64,000 nucleotides of DNA from an uncultured Burkholderiales bacterium. Lineage in GTDB: Bacteria > Pseudomonadota > Gammaproteobacteria > Burkholderiales > Burkholderiaceae_C. The notes beneath the pieces were generated by a model. It saw only the letters and a program-made list of their open reading frames with translations. It had not been told where the DNA came from and did no database searches. Each line of letters begins with the position of its first letter. The stretch's first letter is position 1. The stretch covers positions 1 through 64,000 of the forward strand of contig CAIMVC010000051.1 in NCBI GenBank assembly GCA_903844825.1, given 5' to 3'. The translations under genes were made by a program, and so were the position numbers. This document shows, piece by piece, positions 1 through 8,610 of the stretch.

Positions 1-321
1 CACGGCTTCGAGTTGCCTGAGCAGCCGGGTCTTCAGGGCTCGGTCTTCTGGAACGCTTTCAATCACGATGCAGCAGTCAGCCAGGGCCTGCATCTCAGTG
101 TGAAAATGGACTGCCGACAGCTGGGCTGCCAGCGCAGGCGTGGTCAGTCGCCCGCGCTCCACATGGCGCTGTAGTTGGGCCTGTAGGCGCAGTTGCGCAG
201 CGGCGGCTGACTGAGCGTCGCGCGCCAGCAGCCGGACTTGCCAGCCATGCGCAGCAGCCACCTGGGCGATGCCCAGACCCATCAGGCCGGGGCCGACAAT
301 GCCCAGCGTGTTGCTTTGCAT
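1..321 (-). CDS. 3-hydroxyacyl-CoA dehydrogenase, NAD-binding part (partial)
   Basis: This gene runs off the left edge; 107 N-terminal residues are visible, starting at the ATG read leftward from 321. The start is a Rossmann fold with GIVGPGLMGLGIA at residues 7-19, and ESVPED follows about 80 residues later. Both match the N-terminal domain of 3-hydroxyacyl-CoA dehydrogenases, which oxidise 3-hydroxyacyl-CoA with NAD+ in beta-oxidation. It begins 4 bases after the nitroreductase stop, so it is the last visible gene of the operon that starts at 3290. Without the C-terminal half I cannot tell a stand-alone 3HCDH from a hydroxyisobutyrate-dehydrogenase-like enzyme, but ESVPED favours the former. 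Confidence 0.8.
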   Translation of the reverse strand, partial: MQSNTLGIVGPGLMGLGIAQVAAAHGWQVRLLARDAQSAAAAQLRLQAQLQRHVERGRLTTPALAAQLSAVHFHTEMQALADCCIVIESVPEDRALKTRLLRQLEAV

Positions 322-325
322 GGTC

Positions 326-1003
326 TCAGTCGCGGTGAAAGACGACGGCCTCTTCGATTAAAGCGCGGCCCACGCGGGCGGCATTGGCCGGCACGCCGGT
401 GTCCTCGTAACCGAAGGAAATGCCAAACATCAGCCGCTCGTCGGCGCCCAAGCCCAGGTGCTCGCGCACGATGGGCGGGTACAAAGCCAGGGCGCCTTGG
501 GCACAGGAGGCAATGCCTCGCGCCGTCAGGGCGAGCATCAGCGTTTGCGCGTAGATGCCCAGGTCGGTAGCTTCGCGTGCGTCAAAGGGTTGCTGCATGA
601 ACATGAACACCGCATGCGGCGCGTCAAAGCAAGCCTGGTTGCGCAGATAGGCGTCTTTTCTGGCCTGGATGTCTTTGCGCTCGACGCCCATCGCCCCATA
701 CAAGCGGGCGGCCGCATCATGTTGTCGTTCGCGGTAAATGCCATGGTACTTGCCGTCGGCCGGCCAGTCGGGTGCCAGCGGCTGGTCTGCCCTGGCAGCA
801 TCAACCAGCGCTGTGCACAGGCGTTTGAGCGCCGGGCCCGAGACCACATGGGGTCGCCACAACTGGACGTTGCAGTTCGATGGGGCCCATTGCGCCAGTG
901 TGAAGATTTCGTCGAGCTCGGCCCGCGGCACTTCCCGGGCTAAAAAGCCTCGCACGGAGCGGCGAGTTCGGATGGCGACGTCCACGCTCATCGCTGGTGT
1001 CAT
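326..1003 (-). CDS. Nitroreductase-family FMN oxidoreductase
   Basis: The 225-residue product is a full-length nitroreductase-fold flavoprotein. RTRRSVRGF near residue 12 is the FMN phosphate-binding segment, and WAPSNCNVQLW near 38-48 and a late GISFGYED are typical of the family. Members transfer electrons from NAD(P)H to nitro, quinone or enone groups, and several unrelated oxidations also evolved in this fold, so the substrate is unknown. The ATG at 1003 overlaps the stop of the kinase gene as ATGA and has an AAAGGTAAG ribosome site. A later ATG at 991 is possible. Its place among beta-oxidation genes suggests it acts on a pathway intermediate (inference). Confidence 0.85.
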   Translation of the reverse strand: MTPAMSVDVAIRTRRSVRGFLAREVPRAELDEIFTLAQWAPSNCNVQLWRPHVVSGPALKRLCTALVDAARADQPLAPDWPADGKYHGIYRERQHDAAARLYGAMGVERKDIQARKDAYLRNQACFDAPHAVFMFMQQPFDAREATDLGIYAQTLMLALTARGIASCAQGALALYPPIVREHLGLGADERLMFGISFGYEDTGVPANAARVGRALIEEAVVFHRD

Positions 1004-2040
1004 GGCTTACCTTTCGTCATGCTCAGACCCCGCTCGGCATAGGCGCGGGCCAGTCGTCGACCAACCCGCGCAGCATCGGGCAGGAAGCCGTTGCCAGCCT
1101 CACCGCGCGCGGCCACACCGGCTGAGCCGACGGCGCCACGGAACATGGCAAAAACCTGGTGAAACGTGCTCATCGGCTCGCTTGCCTGGGTCAGCTCATA
1201 GTAGCGCTGCAAGTAGGCGTCCTCGTCCGGAATGCCCAGTGCCGCCAGGTCAAGACCGAGCAGGCCGCCGTTCTCGTCGGGCGCCATGCGCCAAGCCTGG
1301 CTATTGAAGGCCACGTCTACCAGCGGATGGCCCAGCGTCGATAGCTCCCAGTCGAGCACGCCAATCACGCGCGCCTCGGTGGGGTGAAACATCAAATTTC
1401 CGATGCGGAAATCGCCGTGGCAAAGTCGCAATAACTCGCTGTCGGGCACGCGCTGGCTGAGCCAGGCCACGACTTGGTCCAGTGCCGGGTTGTCGTCGTC
1501 GCCTTTGCGGTACTGCGTGGTCCACTGTTCGGCCCAGCGCTTGAGCTGACGCGCGAAGTAATTGCCCGGGCGGCCATAGTCGCCCAAGCCCAGGGCGACG
1601 ACGTCGAGCCGATGGATGGCTGCCATGGTCGAGACCATGGCGTCAAACAGGGCGGTGCGCTCCTGCGCTGGCAAGCCTGGCGTCGAAAATTCATGAAATA
1701 CCCGACCCTGAAGCCGCTCCATCAGATAAAACGGCGTGCCCAGCACTTGCGGGTCGGCACAGTAGTGAAGCGGCTTGGGCACGGGAACATCGGTGTTTTG
1801 GAGCGCGCTGAGCACGCGGTACTCCCGGTCGATGGCATGGGCCGATGGCATCACCTTCCCTGCGGGTTGTTTGCGCAAAACCGCCTGCCAAAGGCCCCGC
1901 CGCACGAAGTAAGTGGGGTTGGACATGCCGCCTTGCGTGCGCTCGACCTGTAGCGGCTCGGCGCCCCCCAGCCAGCGATCAAGGTAATCGCCGAGCCGCA
2001 CGACGTCGAAGTCGATGGGCGTGCCGTTCGGCTCGCTCAT
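1000..2040 (-). CDS. APH/ACAD10-type phosphotransferase (acyl-CoA kinase candidate, LvaA-like)
   Basis: A 346-residue aminoglycoside-phosphotransferase-fold kinase. The catalytic loop LCHGDFRIGNLMF and the metal-binding segment VLDWELSTLGHP are both present. The C-terminal third is helical. In ACAD10/ACAD11 and in LvaA of levulinate catabolism, kinases of this family phosphorylate the hydroxyl of 4-hydroxyacyl-CoAs so that an acyl-CoA dehydrogenase-like partner can eliminate the phosphate. Here the acyl-CoA dehydrogenase gene lies directly upstream and overlaps it by ATGA, the same kinase/dehydrogenase pairing. The hydroxyacyl-CoA kinase role is therefore inferred from family and context; antibiotic resistance is unlikely. 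It is one of three such kinases in the window. Confidence 0.88.
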   Translation of the reverse strand: MSEPNGTPIDFDVVRLGDYLDRWLGGAEPLQVERTQGGMSNPTYFVRRGLWQAVLRKQPAGKVMPSAHAIDREYRVLSALQNTDVPVPKPLHYCADPQVLGTPFYLMERLQGRVFHEFSTPGLPAQERTALFDAMVSTMAAIHRLDVVALGLGDYGRPGNYFARQLKRWAEQWTTQYRKGDDDNPALDQVVAWLSQRVPDSELLRLCHGDFRIGNLMFHPTEARVIGVLDWELSTLGHPLVDVAFNSQAWRMAPDENGGLLGLDLAALGIPDEDAYLQRYYELTQASEPMSTFHQVFAMFRGAVGSAGVAARGEAGNGFLPDAARVGRRLARAYAERGLSMTKGKP

Positions 2041-3290
2041 GAGTTGGCGTGTTTGCCGCCAAAGCCAAACAGGTACTGCGCGACGCGGCGCATCTGCACT
2101 TCCTCGGAGCCTTCGGTAATGCGATAGCGGCGGTGATGGCGGTAAATATGCTCGAAAGGCATGGCTCGGCTGTAACCGATGCCACCATGGGTTTGCATCG
2201 CGCGGTCAGCAGCTTCGCAGCACAAGCGGTTAGCACGGAAGTTGCAAATTGACACCATGTCGCTGATTTCCAGCGCATCCTGGCGGTCCATTTGCCAGGC
2301 GGTCTTGAAGATGAAGTTACGCACCATTTCGCACTCGGCATACAACTCGACCAGGGGAAACTGAATGGCTTGCTTTTTCGACAGGGGCTCGCCAAAGGCA
2401 ATCCGCTCGCGCGCATACTTGGCCGCTTGCTGGATGCAGTAGCGCGCGGCACCGGCACTGGCGGCCGCCTGGCGGATTCGGTTTTCGTGCACGAAGCGCT
2501 GGGCGATGACCAGGCCCTCTCCCTCCTTGTGCAAGATGGCGCTGTCGGGTACCCGCACCTCCTTGAGTTCGACCTCGGCATGGTCGCTGGGCATGTTGAA
2601 CGTCCAGTGGTTGTACAAAATCTTGTGACCCTCTGCGTTGGTGGGCACGATGAAGGCGGTGATGCCTTTAGCGTCGCCGGGCTTGCCGGAGGTACGGGCG
2701 AATACCAGGTTGCCGTGTGCCCGGGCGACCTGGCTGTTCCAGCGCTTCATGCCGTTGATGATCCAGTGATCGCCTTCTTTGCGCCCGGTTGTCTCGAGCC
2801 AGGTGGCATCGCTGCCGTGGTTGGGTTCGGTCAGCGCAAACGAGAGGTGCATCTCGCCGGTGATGATGCCTTCGATGTATTTTTTCTGCTCGGCGGTGCC
2901 GTAGGCCTCGATCACCGGAACGATGGGGAAGTTGCCGACGATGGACGACTCATCTTGCAGATCGTTGTGCAGGCCGAGGCCTTTGCCGGCCAAGTGTTCG
3001 CGGATGGCCGCCACCATCAGGTTGCTGGCTGCCTGCCCGCCACAAGACTTGGGCAGGCCCATGCGCAAGTGGCCGGCTTTGTCCGCGCGCCGCTCCATCT
3101 CGGTGATCAGTGCGCGCCAGTCGTCGCGTGGTCGGCCATCGTTTTCCCAATCAGTGCGGGCGTACTCGCGGCGATGGTCGAAAAAACGCATGTTGTCGTT
3201 CTCGAGCTGCAGCGGCTTAATTTCCTTGTCGATGAAGGCGTCAAGTTCGGCCAGTTTGGCCGTGATGTCGGCTGGAAGTTGAAAGTCCAT
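2037..3290 (-). CDS. Acyl-CoA dehydrogenase family protein (ACAD11/LvaC-like partner of the kinase)
   Basis: A 417-residue flavoprotein with the normal ACAD order of N-terminal helices, beta domain and C-terminal helices. SFALTEPNHGSDAT near 150-165 is the FAD-contact segment and MQTHGGIGYS near 365 is present. The catalytic-base position is Glu393 in ITEGSEEVQ, unlike the Asp at this position in the enzymes at 18919 and 28733. The start at 3290 has GGGAG ten bases upstream. It is the first gene of a leftward operon and overlaps the kinase gene by four bases. It probably acts on the phosphorylated acyl-CoA made by that kinase, as LvaC does, or else is an ordinary FAD dehydrogenase of beta-oxidation. 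Confidence 0.9.
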   Translation of the reverse strand: MDFQLPADITAKLAELDAFIDKEIKPLQLENDNMRFFDHRREYARTDWENDGRPRDDWRALITEMERRADKAGHLRMGLPKSCGGQAASNLMVAAIREHLAGKGLGLHNDLQDESSIVGNFPIVPVIEAYGTAEQKKYIEGIITGEMHLSFALTEPNHGSDATWLETTGRKEGDHWIINGMKRWNSQVARAHGNLVFARTSGKPGDAKGITAFIVPTNAEGHKILYNHWTFNMPSDHAEVELKEVRVPDSAILHKEGEGLVIAQRFVHENRIRQAAASAGAARYCIQQAAKYARERIAFGEPLSKKQAIQFPLVELYAECEMVRNFIFKTAWQMDRQDALEISDMVSICNFRANRLCCEAADRAMQTHGGIGYSRAMPFEHIYRHHRRYRITEGSEEVQMRRVAQYLFGFGGKHANS

Positions 3291-3647
3291 GGGCAGCTCC
3301 CGGTAGTGAGGTATTGATCAATTTCGTATGTGTAGCTTACTATACGCACGTATACATAAATCGCGCACGGGGATAACCCTAGCGGCCCTGATCTGTATCA
3401 GCGAAGGTGCGTCGCCTGGGTGAAAGGGGGTCGGGCCCGGCGCTTGGATAGCGGGCGCTAAGATTTTGACGCCACCATAGATCGGCGGCTCGAAGATGGC
3501 CCGCTTGACCGGGTGTTTACCCGATTGCTCAGCAGTCGTAAGGTAGCGCACTATCTGACTGTTTTAACCGTATCGGCGACGCGGGCCGACGGACTGCTGC
3601 CTCAAGCTCAGGCCCGCGCTTGCCCTTTTTTGTAAAGGAGCCCTGAC
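3291..3647. promoter_or_regulatory. Divergent control region with two palindromes
   Basis: This 357-base gap separates the leftward operon starting at 3290 from the rightward operon starting at 3648, and I see no gene in it. It contains two inverted repeats. One is CTATA-CGCACG-TATAC at 3340-3355 (core TATACG-CA-CGTATA), close to the start of the leftward dehydrogenase gene. The other is GGTAG-CGCA-CTATC at 3542-3555, on the ligase side. Both are weaker relatives of the 16-bp repeat seen before other operons here and may bind the same repressor. An AAAGGAG ribosome site for the ligase lies at 3634-3640. Confidence 0.5.
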
Positions 3648-5282
3648 ATGACCCTCGCTGCTTTTGACTCTGCCTTGCATGCGCAGCGCATGCGTGAGCA
3701 GGCCTGGTGGACAGACCGCAACTTCGATGAGCTGTTCGATCAAGCCGTCACCCAAACGCCGGACAAGACAGCACTGGTGGCCTACCGCACCGACCGCTCC
3801 GAAGTGCCGCGCCTGAGCTACGGTGAACTCGGTCAGGACGTGGCGCGCGCCGCGGGTGCACTGCGCGCTTTGGGGATCGGGCCCGGCGACATCGTGGCGG
3901 TGCAGTTGCCGAACTGGCTGGAGTTTGTACTGGTGGCTTTGGCATGCGGCCGTGTGGGCGCCGTGGTCAATCCTTTGATGCCGATATTTCGCGAGCGTGA
4001 GCTGGGCTATATGCTGGCTTTCAGTGGCGCCAAGATGTTGGTGGTCCCCAAGAGTTTTCGAGGTTTTGACCACGAAGCCATGGCGCAGTCCTTGCGCCCC
4101 CAACTGCCGGCACTGCAGCATGTGCTGGTCGTCGATGGGGCAGGGCCCAACAATTTTTCACGCATGCTGCAGCAAAGCACTTCGCCGGCCTTGCACCACG
4201 AGCCCGCGCTGGGGCTGCCGCCAGATGCGCTGGCGGTGCTGATGTTCACGTCTGGCACTACCGGTGAGCCCAAGGGCGTGATGCACAGTGCCAACACCTT
4301 GATGGCCTGCACCAACGCGCTGGGTGCCCGCTTCAAGATGGGGTCTGACGACGTGCTGCTGGCCTGCTCGCCGATGGGCCATATGACCGGTTATGCGGCG
4401 GTATTTCTGCAGTCGATCTTCCTGGGCGCGACGCTGGTTTTGCAAGATGTCTGGGAGCCGCGTCAGGGGGTCAACATCATGGTGACCGAGGGGGTGACCC
4501 ACACGGCGGCATCGACCCCGTTTCTGGTTGATATCAGCGACACCGTAGCGGCTGGTGCCAGCAAGCCGGCATTGCGCACATTTTTGTGTGGCGGCGCGCC
4601 CATTCCACCGGTGCAGATCGAACGGGCCGCCAGGGTGCTGAGCCTGCAGGTGTCGTCGCTTTGGGGGATGACCGAGTCCTTGGGCTCGACCCTGACCGAG
4701 CCGGAGCGGGCCGCCCAAAAGTCCTCGTCGACCGATGGGCGTGCGCTGCAGGGCGTTGAGGTGCAGGTGGTCGATTCCCTGGGCCAGCCCTTACCCGCCG
4801 GCCAGACGGGGCGCCTGATGGTGCGCGGCGCTCAGATGTTCCTGGGTTACTACAAGCGGCCAGACATCGTCACCTTTGATGCCGAAGGCTGGTTTGACAC
4901 GGGCGACTTGGCTTATGCCGATGCCGAGGGCTATATCCGCATCAACGGCCGTACCAAGGATGTGCTGATCCGCGGGGGTGAAAACGTGCCGGTGTTTGAG
5001 ATCGAGAGCCTGCTGCTCAAGCATCCTGCGGTGGCCGCTGCCGCGCTGGTGGGCTATCCGGACGCCCGCCTGGGTGAGCGCGGTTGTGCCTTTGTGGTGC
5101 TGCGCCCGGCCATGACGTTTGATCTAGCCGGTGCACAGGCGTGGATGGCTGAAAACAAGGTGGCCAAGCAGTATTGGCCAGAGCGTATCGAAGTGCTGCC
5201 GAGTTTGCCGGCAACACCGAGCGGTAAGGTTCAGAAGTTCGCTCTGCGCGAAAAGGCCAAGGCCTTCGGGGATGCAGCGTGA
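3648..5282 (+). CDS. AMP-forming acyl-CoA ligase, AliA (cyclohexanecarboxylate-CoA ligase)-like
   Basis: A 544-residue ANL-superfamily ligase that activates a carboxylic acid with ATP and CoA. The phosphate loop FTSGTTGEPKGVMH lies near 199-212, the GWFDTGDL hinge near 415, and the adenylation lysine is in PSGKVQK near the C-terminus. The N-terminal half, with VAVQLPNWLEF and VVNPLMPIFRERE, is of the type found in cyclohexanecarboxylate- and long cyclic-acid ligases rather than in benzoate ligases. The substrate is not proven. The start has a strong AAAGGAG. It heads a three-gene operon and overlaps the following SDR as GTGA. The ligase at 30295 is its nearest paralogue in the window. Confidence 0.9.
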   Translation: MTLAAFDSALHAQRMREQAWWTDRNFDELFDQAVTQTPDKTALVAYRTDRSEVPRLSYGELGQDVARAAGALRALGIGPGDIVAVQLPNWLEFVLVALACGRVGAVVNPLMPIFRERELGYMLAFSGAKMLVVPKSFRGFDHEAMAQSLRPQLPALQHVLVVDGAGPNNFSRMLQQSTSPALHHEPALGLPPDALAVLMFTSGTTGEPKGVMHSANTLMACTNALGARFKMGSDDVLLACSPMGHMTGYAAVFLQSIFLGATLVLQDVWEPRQGVNIMVTEGVTHTAASTPFLVDISDTVAAGASKPALRTFLCGGAPIPPVQIERAARVLSLQVSSLWGMTESLGSTLTEPERAAQKSSSTDGRALQGVEVQVVDSLGQPLPAGQTGRLMVRGAQMFLGYYKRPDIVTFDAEGWFDTGDLAYADAEGYIRINGRTKDVLIRGGENVPVFEIESLLLKHPAVAAAALVGYPDARLGERGCAFVVLRPAMTFDLAGAQAWMAENKVAKQYWPERIEVLPSLPATPSGKVQKFALREKAKAFGDAA

Positions 5283-6040
5283 GCGCACGTCTGGCTGGTG
5301 TGGTGTGTGTGGTGACGGGCGCGGCCCGCGGTATCGGTCTGGCCATCGCCAAACGTTTCGCGGCCGAAGGCGGCCGCGTTGCCTGTCTGGATGTGAGCGC
5401 TGCGCGCCTGGAGCCTGCAGTAGCGCAGTTGCGGGCCGAGGGCGGTGATGCCCTGGGATTCGTTTGCGATGTGGGGCAGCGTGTCTCGGTGCAAAGCAGT
5501 CTGCAAGCCGTCGAGCGTGACTTTGCGGCGCCCGTGGGTGTGCTGGTCAACAACGCAGTGTGGGCGCGCTTTCAGCCGCTGGCTGAGATTGATGAGGACA
5601 GCGTCAATCGCATGTTCTCTGTTGGCCTGCAAGGCATGATCTGGACGCTGCAGGCGGCGGCGCCGCAGATGGCGCGACGCGGCGGCGGCAAGGTCATCAA
5701 TCTGTGCTCGACATCTGCCCTGCAAGCCATGCCCAACGCAATTGCCTATGCCGCGCTCAAAGCCGGCGTGCTCGGTCTGACGCGTGCCGCTGCGGTTGAA
5801 TTGAGTCCTCAAAATATTCGCGTCAATTCCATTGTCCCAGGCATGATCGGCACCCCCGCCTCGATCGCTCAGTTTGACGCGGCAACAATGGCCGAGCGCC
5901 TGGCGCAAATGCCACTGGGCCGGTTCGGTGAGCCCGAAGAAATTGCCGCTTTAGCGACCTTTCTGGCCAGTGACGAAAGCAGCTACATCCAGGGCGCCAG
6001 CATGGTCGCCGACGGTGGCTGGACCATCGCCTCCACATGA
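5279..6040 (+). CDS. Short-chain dehydrogenase/reductase
   Basis: A 253-residue classical SDR with TGAARGIG at residues 13-20, the NNA motif near 91, a catalytic serine in CSTSA (about 144) and YAALK with Tyr157 and Lys161. It most likely oxidises a hydroxyacyl-CoA or ring alcohol with NAD(P)+. The start is a GTG that overlaps the ligase stop by four bases, so translation is probably coupled, and its own stop overlaps the next ATG. The operon context suggests it acts just after CoA activation of the acid, but specificity cannot be read from sequence. Confidence 0.9.
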   Translation: MSARLAGVVCVVTGAARGIGLAIAKRFAAEGGRVACLDVSAARLEPAVAQLRAEGGDALGFVCDVGQRVSVQSSLQAVERDFAAPVGVLVNNAVWARFQPLAEIDEDSVNRMFSVGLQGMIWTLQAAAPQMARRGGGKVINLCSTSALQAMPNAIAYAALKAGVLGLTRAAAVELSPQNIRVNSIVPGMIGTPASIAQFDAATMAERLAQMPLGRFGEPEEIAALATFLASDESSYIQGASMVADGGWTIAST

Positions 6041-6960
6041 AACTTCCGCTGCGCACTGGCGCGTCTGAACGGCAGCGTCTGGCGCTGGCGCTGGGCCTAG
6101 GTTTGATTGTCGTGTGGGCCAGCGCGCTGACGGTTCAAAAGCAGGTGTATGCGGTCATGTCTGTGCCCGGCTTTTTGCTGCTGCGCTATTGCCTGCTGCC
6201 GGCGTTTGCTGCGGTGCTGCTGTGCTGGCGCCATGGGCGCCATTGGCCGCGCTTGTCGGCGGCGCACTGGCGGGCGATGCTGTTGGCGGCGGTCCTGGGC
6301 CAGGTGCTGCATGTCTCTTTGGTCGCCCACGGCATTCATCGGTCCACGGCATTTTCAAGTGCGATCATCCTCGCCTGCGGTCCGGTGTGCACTCTGGTGA
6401 CCCTGAGCGTGAGCACGCGTCAGCGCCTGGGACTCAGGCAATTCGGCGGGGTCATGCTGGCCTTGATGGGCGTGCTTGTATTTTTGTCGGACAAGCTGCT
6501 GCGCGCCGATTGGTCGGGCACCTCGGGTGACTTGATGTTGCTGGCCGGTGTCGCTCTGTTTTCTATTTATTCGGTACAGGTGCAGCCGCTATTTGCCAGC
6601 CATGGCAGTCTCGAGACCATGTGCTACACCACCATTTTGGCCGCCCCGATAACCGTGGCGCTGAATTTTTTTGCCGGTGGATCCGTCCCTTGGGCAACTC
6701 TGTCAGTTCTTGATTGGCTGAGCTTTTTGTGGATTTCCCTGGTGGTCGCCTTTGGCGGCTGGATGCTCTGGGGCTGGGTGAGCGTGGTCAGGGGGGTGGA
6801 CCGGACTGCCCCCTTGATGTACCTGCTGCCCCCGATTGCTGGAATTTTTGCTTGGGCCATCTCGGGCGAGGTGTTCGGTCTGGCCAAACTCGCCGGTGCT
6901 GCGCTGGCCCTGGTGGGTGTGGCGATTTCGCAGCAGGGTGCGCGTGTAGCGGCCGGCTAA
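6037..6960 (+). CDS. EamA/DMT-family permease
   Basis: A 307-residue membrane protein with about ten hydrophobic segments in two repeated halves, as in EamA (drug/metabolite transporter) permeases. Its ATG overlaps the SDR stop as ATGA, making it the third gene of the ligase operon. Family members export or import small metabolites across the inner membrane. Here it could release or take up a pathway acid, which is inference. No convincing substrate signature is visible. Confidence 0.85.
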   Translation: MKLPLRTGASERQRLALALGLGLIVVWASALTVQKQVYAVMSVPGFLLLRYCLLPAFAAVLLCWRHGRHWPRLSAAHWRAMLLAAVLGQVLHVSLVAHGIHRSTAFSSAIILACGPVCTLVTLSVSTRQRLGLRQFGGVMLALMGVLVFLSDKLLRADWSGTSGDLMLLAGVALFSIYSVQVQPLFASHGSLETMCYTTILAAPITVALNFFAGGSVPWATLSVLDWLSFLWISLVVAFGGWMLWGWVSVVRGVDRTAPLMYLLPPIAGIFAWAISGEVFGLAKLAGAALALVGVAISQQGARVAAG

Positions 6961-7041
6961 TGTCCATGCCATTGAGAACGATTGAGCACACCCGTCTGGC
7001 GCGCTTGCCCGGGCGCGCTCAGGGGCGAGGAGGCCAAGGTA

Positions 7042-7860
7042 CTAGCTTGGCGTGAGAACAGCGCCGCCGCATACCGAGATGACTTGCCCGGTGACGTACT
7101 GCGACAAGTCGGTGGTCAGAAACTCCAACACACCTGCACAGTCTTCCACCTGGCCTAAGCGGCGCAGTGGTACCTGGCGCGCTTCCTCGTCGGTGCCGAC
7201 CCCGCGAGCGGCGGCTTGGGCTGCCACCCTGGCCGTCAGCATCACGCCGGGCGACAGGCAATTGGCACGAATGCCGAAAGGCCCGAGCTCTGCGGCCAAG
7301 TAGCGCGTGTACTGCGTCACGGCCGCTTTGGATGCCGCGTAACAGGCCAGCAGGCCACCTTTGTAGGTAGTCACGCCGGATTGCGAGGAGATGTTGACGA
7401 TCACGCCGCTGCCTTGGGCTTTCATTGCCGCTGCGGCCGCTTGGCAGCAAAACACGGTGCTCATGTAGTTGACGTCGAATAAGAAGCGGTTATCTTCTTC
7501 TGGCGTGATCGATGCGTGACTGCGTTCGGCAGGAGTCAGCGCGCCCCCCGCATTGTTGACAAGGATGTCGATGCGCCCCAGAGAGTTGAGGGCTTGTCCG
7601 ATCGCTGCTTCGGCTTGCACGCGCTGGGTTAGATCGGCCTCGATGCCGATGCTGCGGCGCCCCATCTGTTCGATTTCAGCGGGCACACTGGCGGCGTTGA
7701 GCTGTTCTCCAAATTCGGCAGCGTCATCGAGCTTGATATCGATCACGGCGACGTCGGCACCGAGGGAGGCTAGGCGCAGGGCATAAGCTCGACCGAGCCC
7801 GCGCGCTGCGCCTGTCACAACGGCGACCTTTCCAAGCAGGGGTAGGTGAGATGAAGGCAT
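7042..7860 (-). CDS. Short-chain dehydrogenase/reductase
   Basis: A 272-residue classical SDR, counted from the ATG at 7860, which has GGAG ten bases upstream; an in-frame ATG at 7902 lies inside the LivF gene and is less likely. It shows TGAARGLG at 17-24, NNAG near 102-105, Ser159, and YAASK with Tyr174 and Lys178. DADV-like pairing after beta-2 (VIDIK) suggests NAD preference. It is the final gene of the leftward transporter operon, so it probably works on the imported compound or its CoA ester. The 3' end faces the permease gene, 81 bases away. Confidence 0.88.
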   Translation of the reverse strand: MPSSHLPLLGKVAVVTGAARGLGRAYALRLASLGADVAVIDIKLDDAAEFGEQLNAASVPAEIEQMGRRSIGIEADLTQRVQAEAAIGQALNSLGRIDILVNNAGGALTPAERSHASITPEEDNRFLFDVNYMSTVFCCQAAAAAMKAQGSGVIVNISSQSGVTTYKGGLLACYAASKAAVTQYTRYLAAELGPFGIRANCLSPGVMLTARVAAQAAARGVGTDEEARQVPLRRLGQVEDCAGVLEFLTTDLSQYVTGQVISVCGGAVLTPS

Positions 7861-7876
7861 GGTTTTCTCCTGGGTG

Positions 7877-8610
7877 TCAGTTCGATTCGGCGGCCGCAGC
7901 ACCGAGGTAGGCGCGGCGTATCAGTTCGCTGCCCTGTAGCTCGCGGGCGGGTCCATGCCCAATCATTCGACCGTTTTGCATCACGTAGGCGGTATCGGCG
8001 ATTTGCAGCGCCCGCTCGACCATTTGTTCGACCAGCAAAATGGTGGTGCCGTGGCGGCGCAAGTCAGCGACGGTGTCGAGCAACTGATCAATGACGGTCG
8101 GTGCCAGGCCCAGCGAAGGCTCGTCGAGCATCAAGAGCCGGGGTTGTCGCATCAAGGCTTGACCGACCGCCAGCATCTGCTGCTGCCCGCCCGACAAGAT
8201 GCCGGCGCGTACGTCGCAGCGTTCATGCAGAATCGGAAACAGGCTGTAGACGCGCTCGTAGCGCGCTGCCACTTCGCCCTTGGGTAGCCGCAGTCCCCAC
8301 AGGCCGAGCGCCAAATTATCTGCCACGCTCTGGCTACGAAATAGGCGGCGCCCCTCTGCCACGTGGAGCAAGCCTTTATCGACAATGGCCCCAGGCGCTG
8401 CGCCTGCGAGGATTGACCGTCGAACAAGATGTCACCGGCCGTCGGTTGGAGTAGCCCTGACAATGCGCGCAGCAAGGTGGACTTGCCCGCGCCATTGCTG
8501 CCCAGCAAAGCCACAAAGCCTTGGTCGGCAATTTCGATGCTGACGCCTTGCAGCACGCTGACGTGGCCGTAGCCGACGTGAAGGTTTGACACTTGCAGCA
8601 GCACGCTCAT
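7877..8610 (-). pseudogene. livF: LivF-type ABC ATPase, interrupted by a frameshift
   Basis: Two overlapping reading frames make one LivF. From 8610 the first frame carries the Walker A GSNGAGKST and runs correctly to LFDGQ. After that the matching sequence (AIVDKGLLHVAEGRRLF, then signature LSGGQQQM and Walker B LLMLDEPS) is found in another frame that ends at 7877. The shift lies near 8410-8420, and adding one base between the two codons after LFDG restores a 244-residue protein, the normal length. Either the gene is broken or the assembly lost a base. It overlaps the LivMG stop as ATGA. With a functional copy it would energise uptake by the adjacent permeases. Confidence 0.85.

Noticed and set aside
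2292-3317. Long open frame opposite the acyl-CoA dehydrogenase gene
   Set aside because: Shadow frame of GC-rich coding DNA. It has no family motifs, while the opposite strand encodes a complete enzyme.
6999-7018. GCGCGC inverted repeat between the permease and SDR genes
   Set aside because: Six-base alternating GC arms with an eight-base loop and no T-run are expected by chance in DNA this GC-rich.
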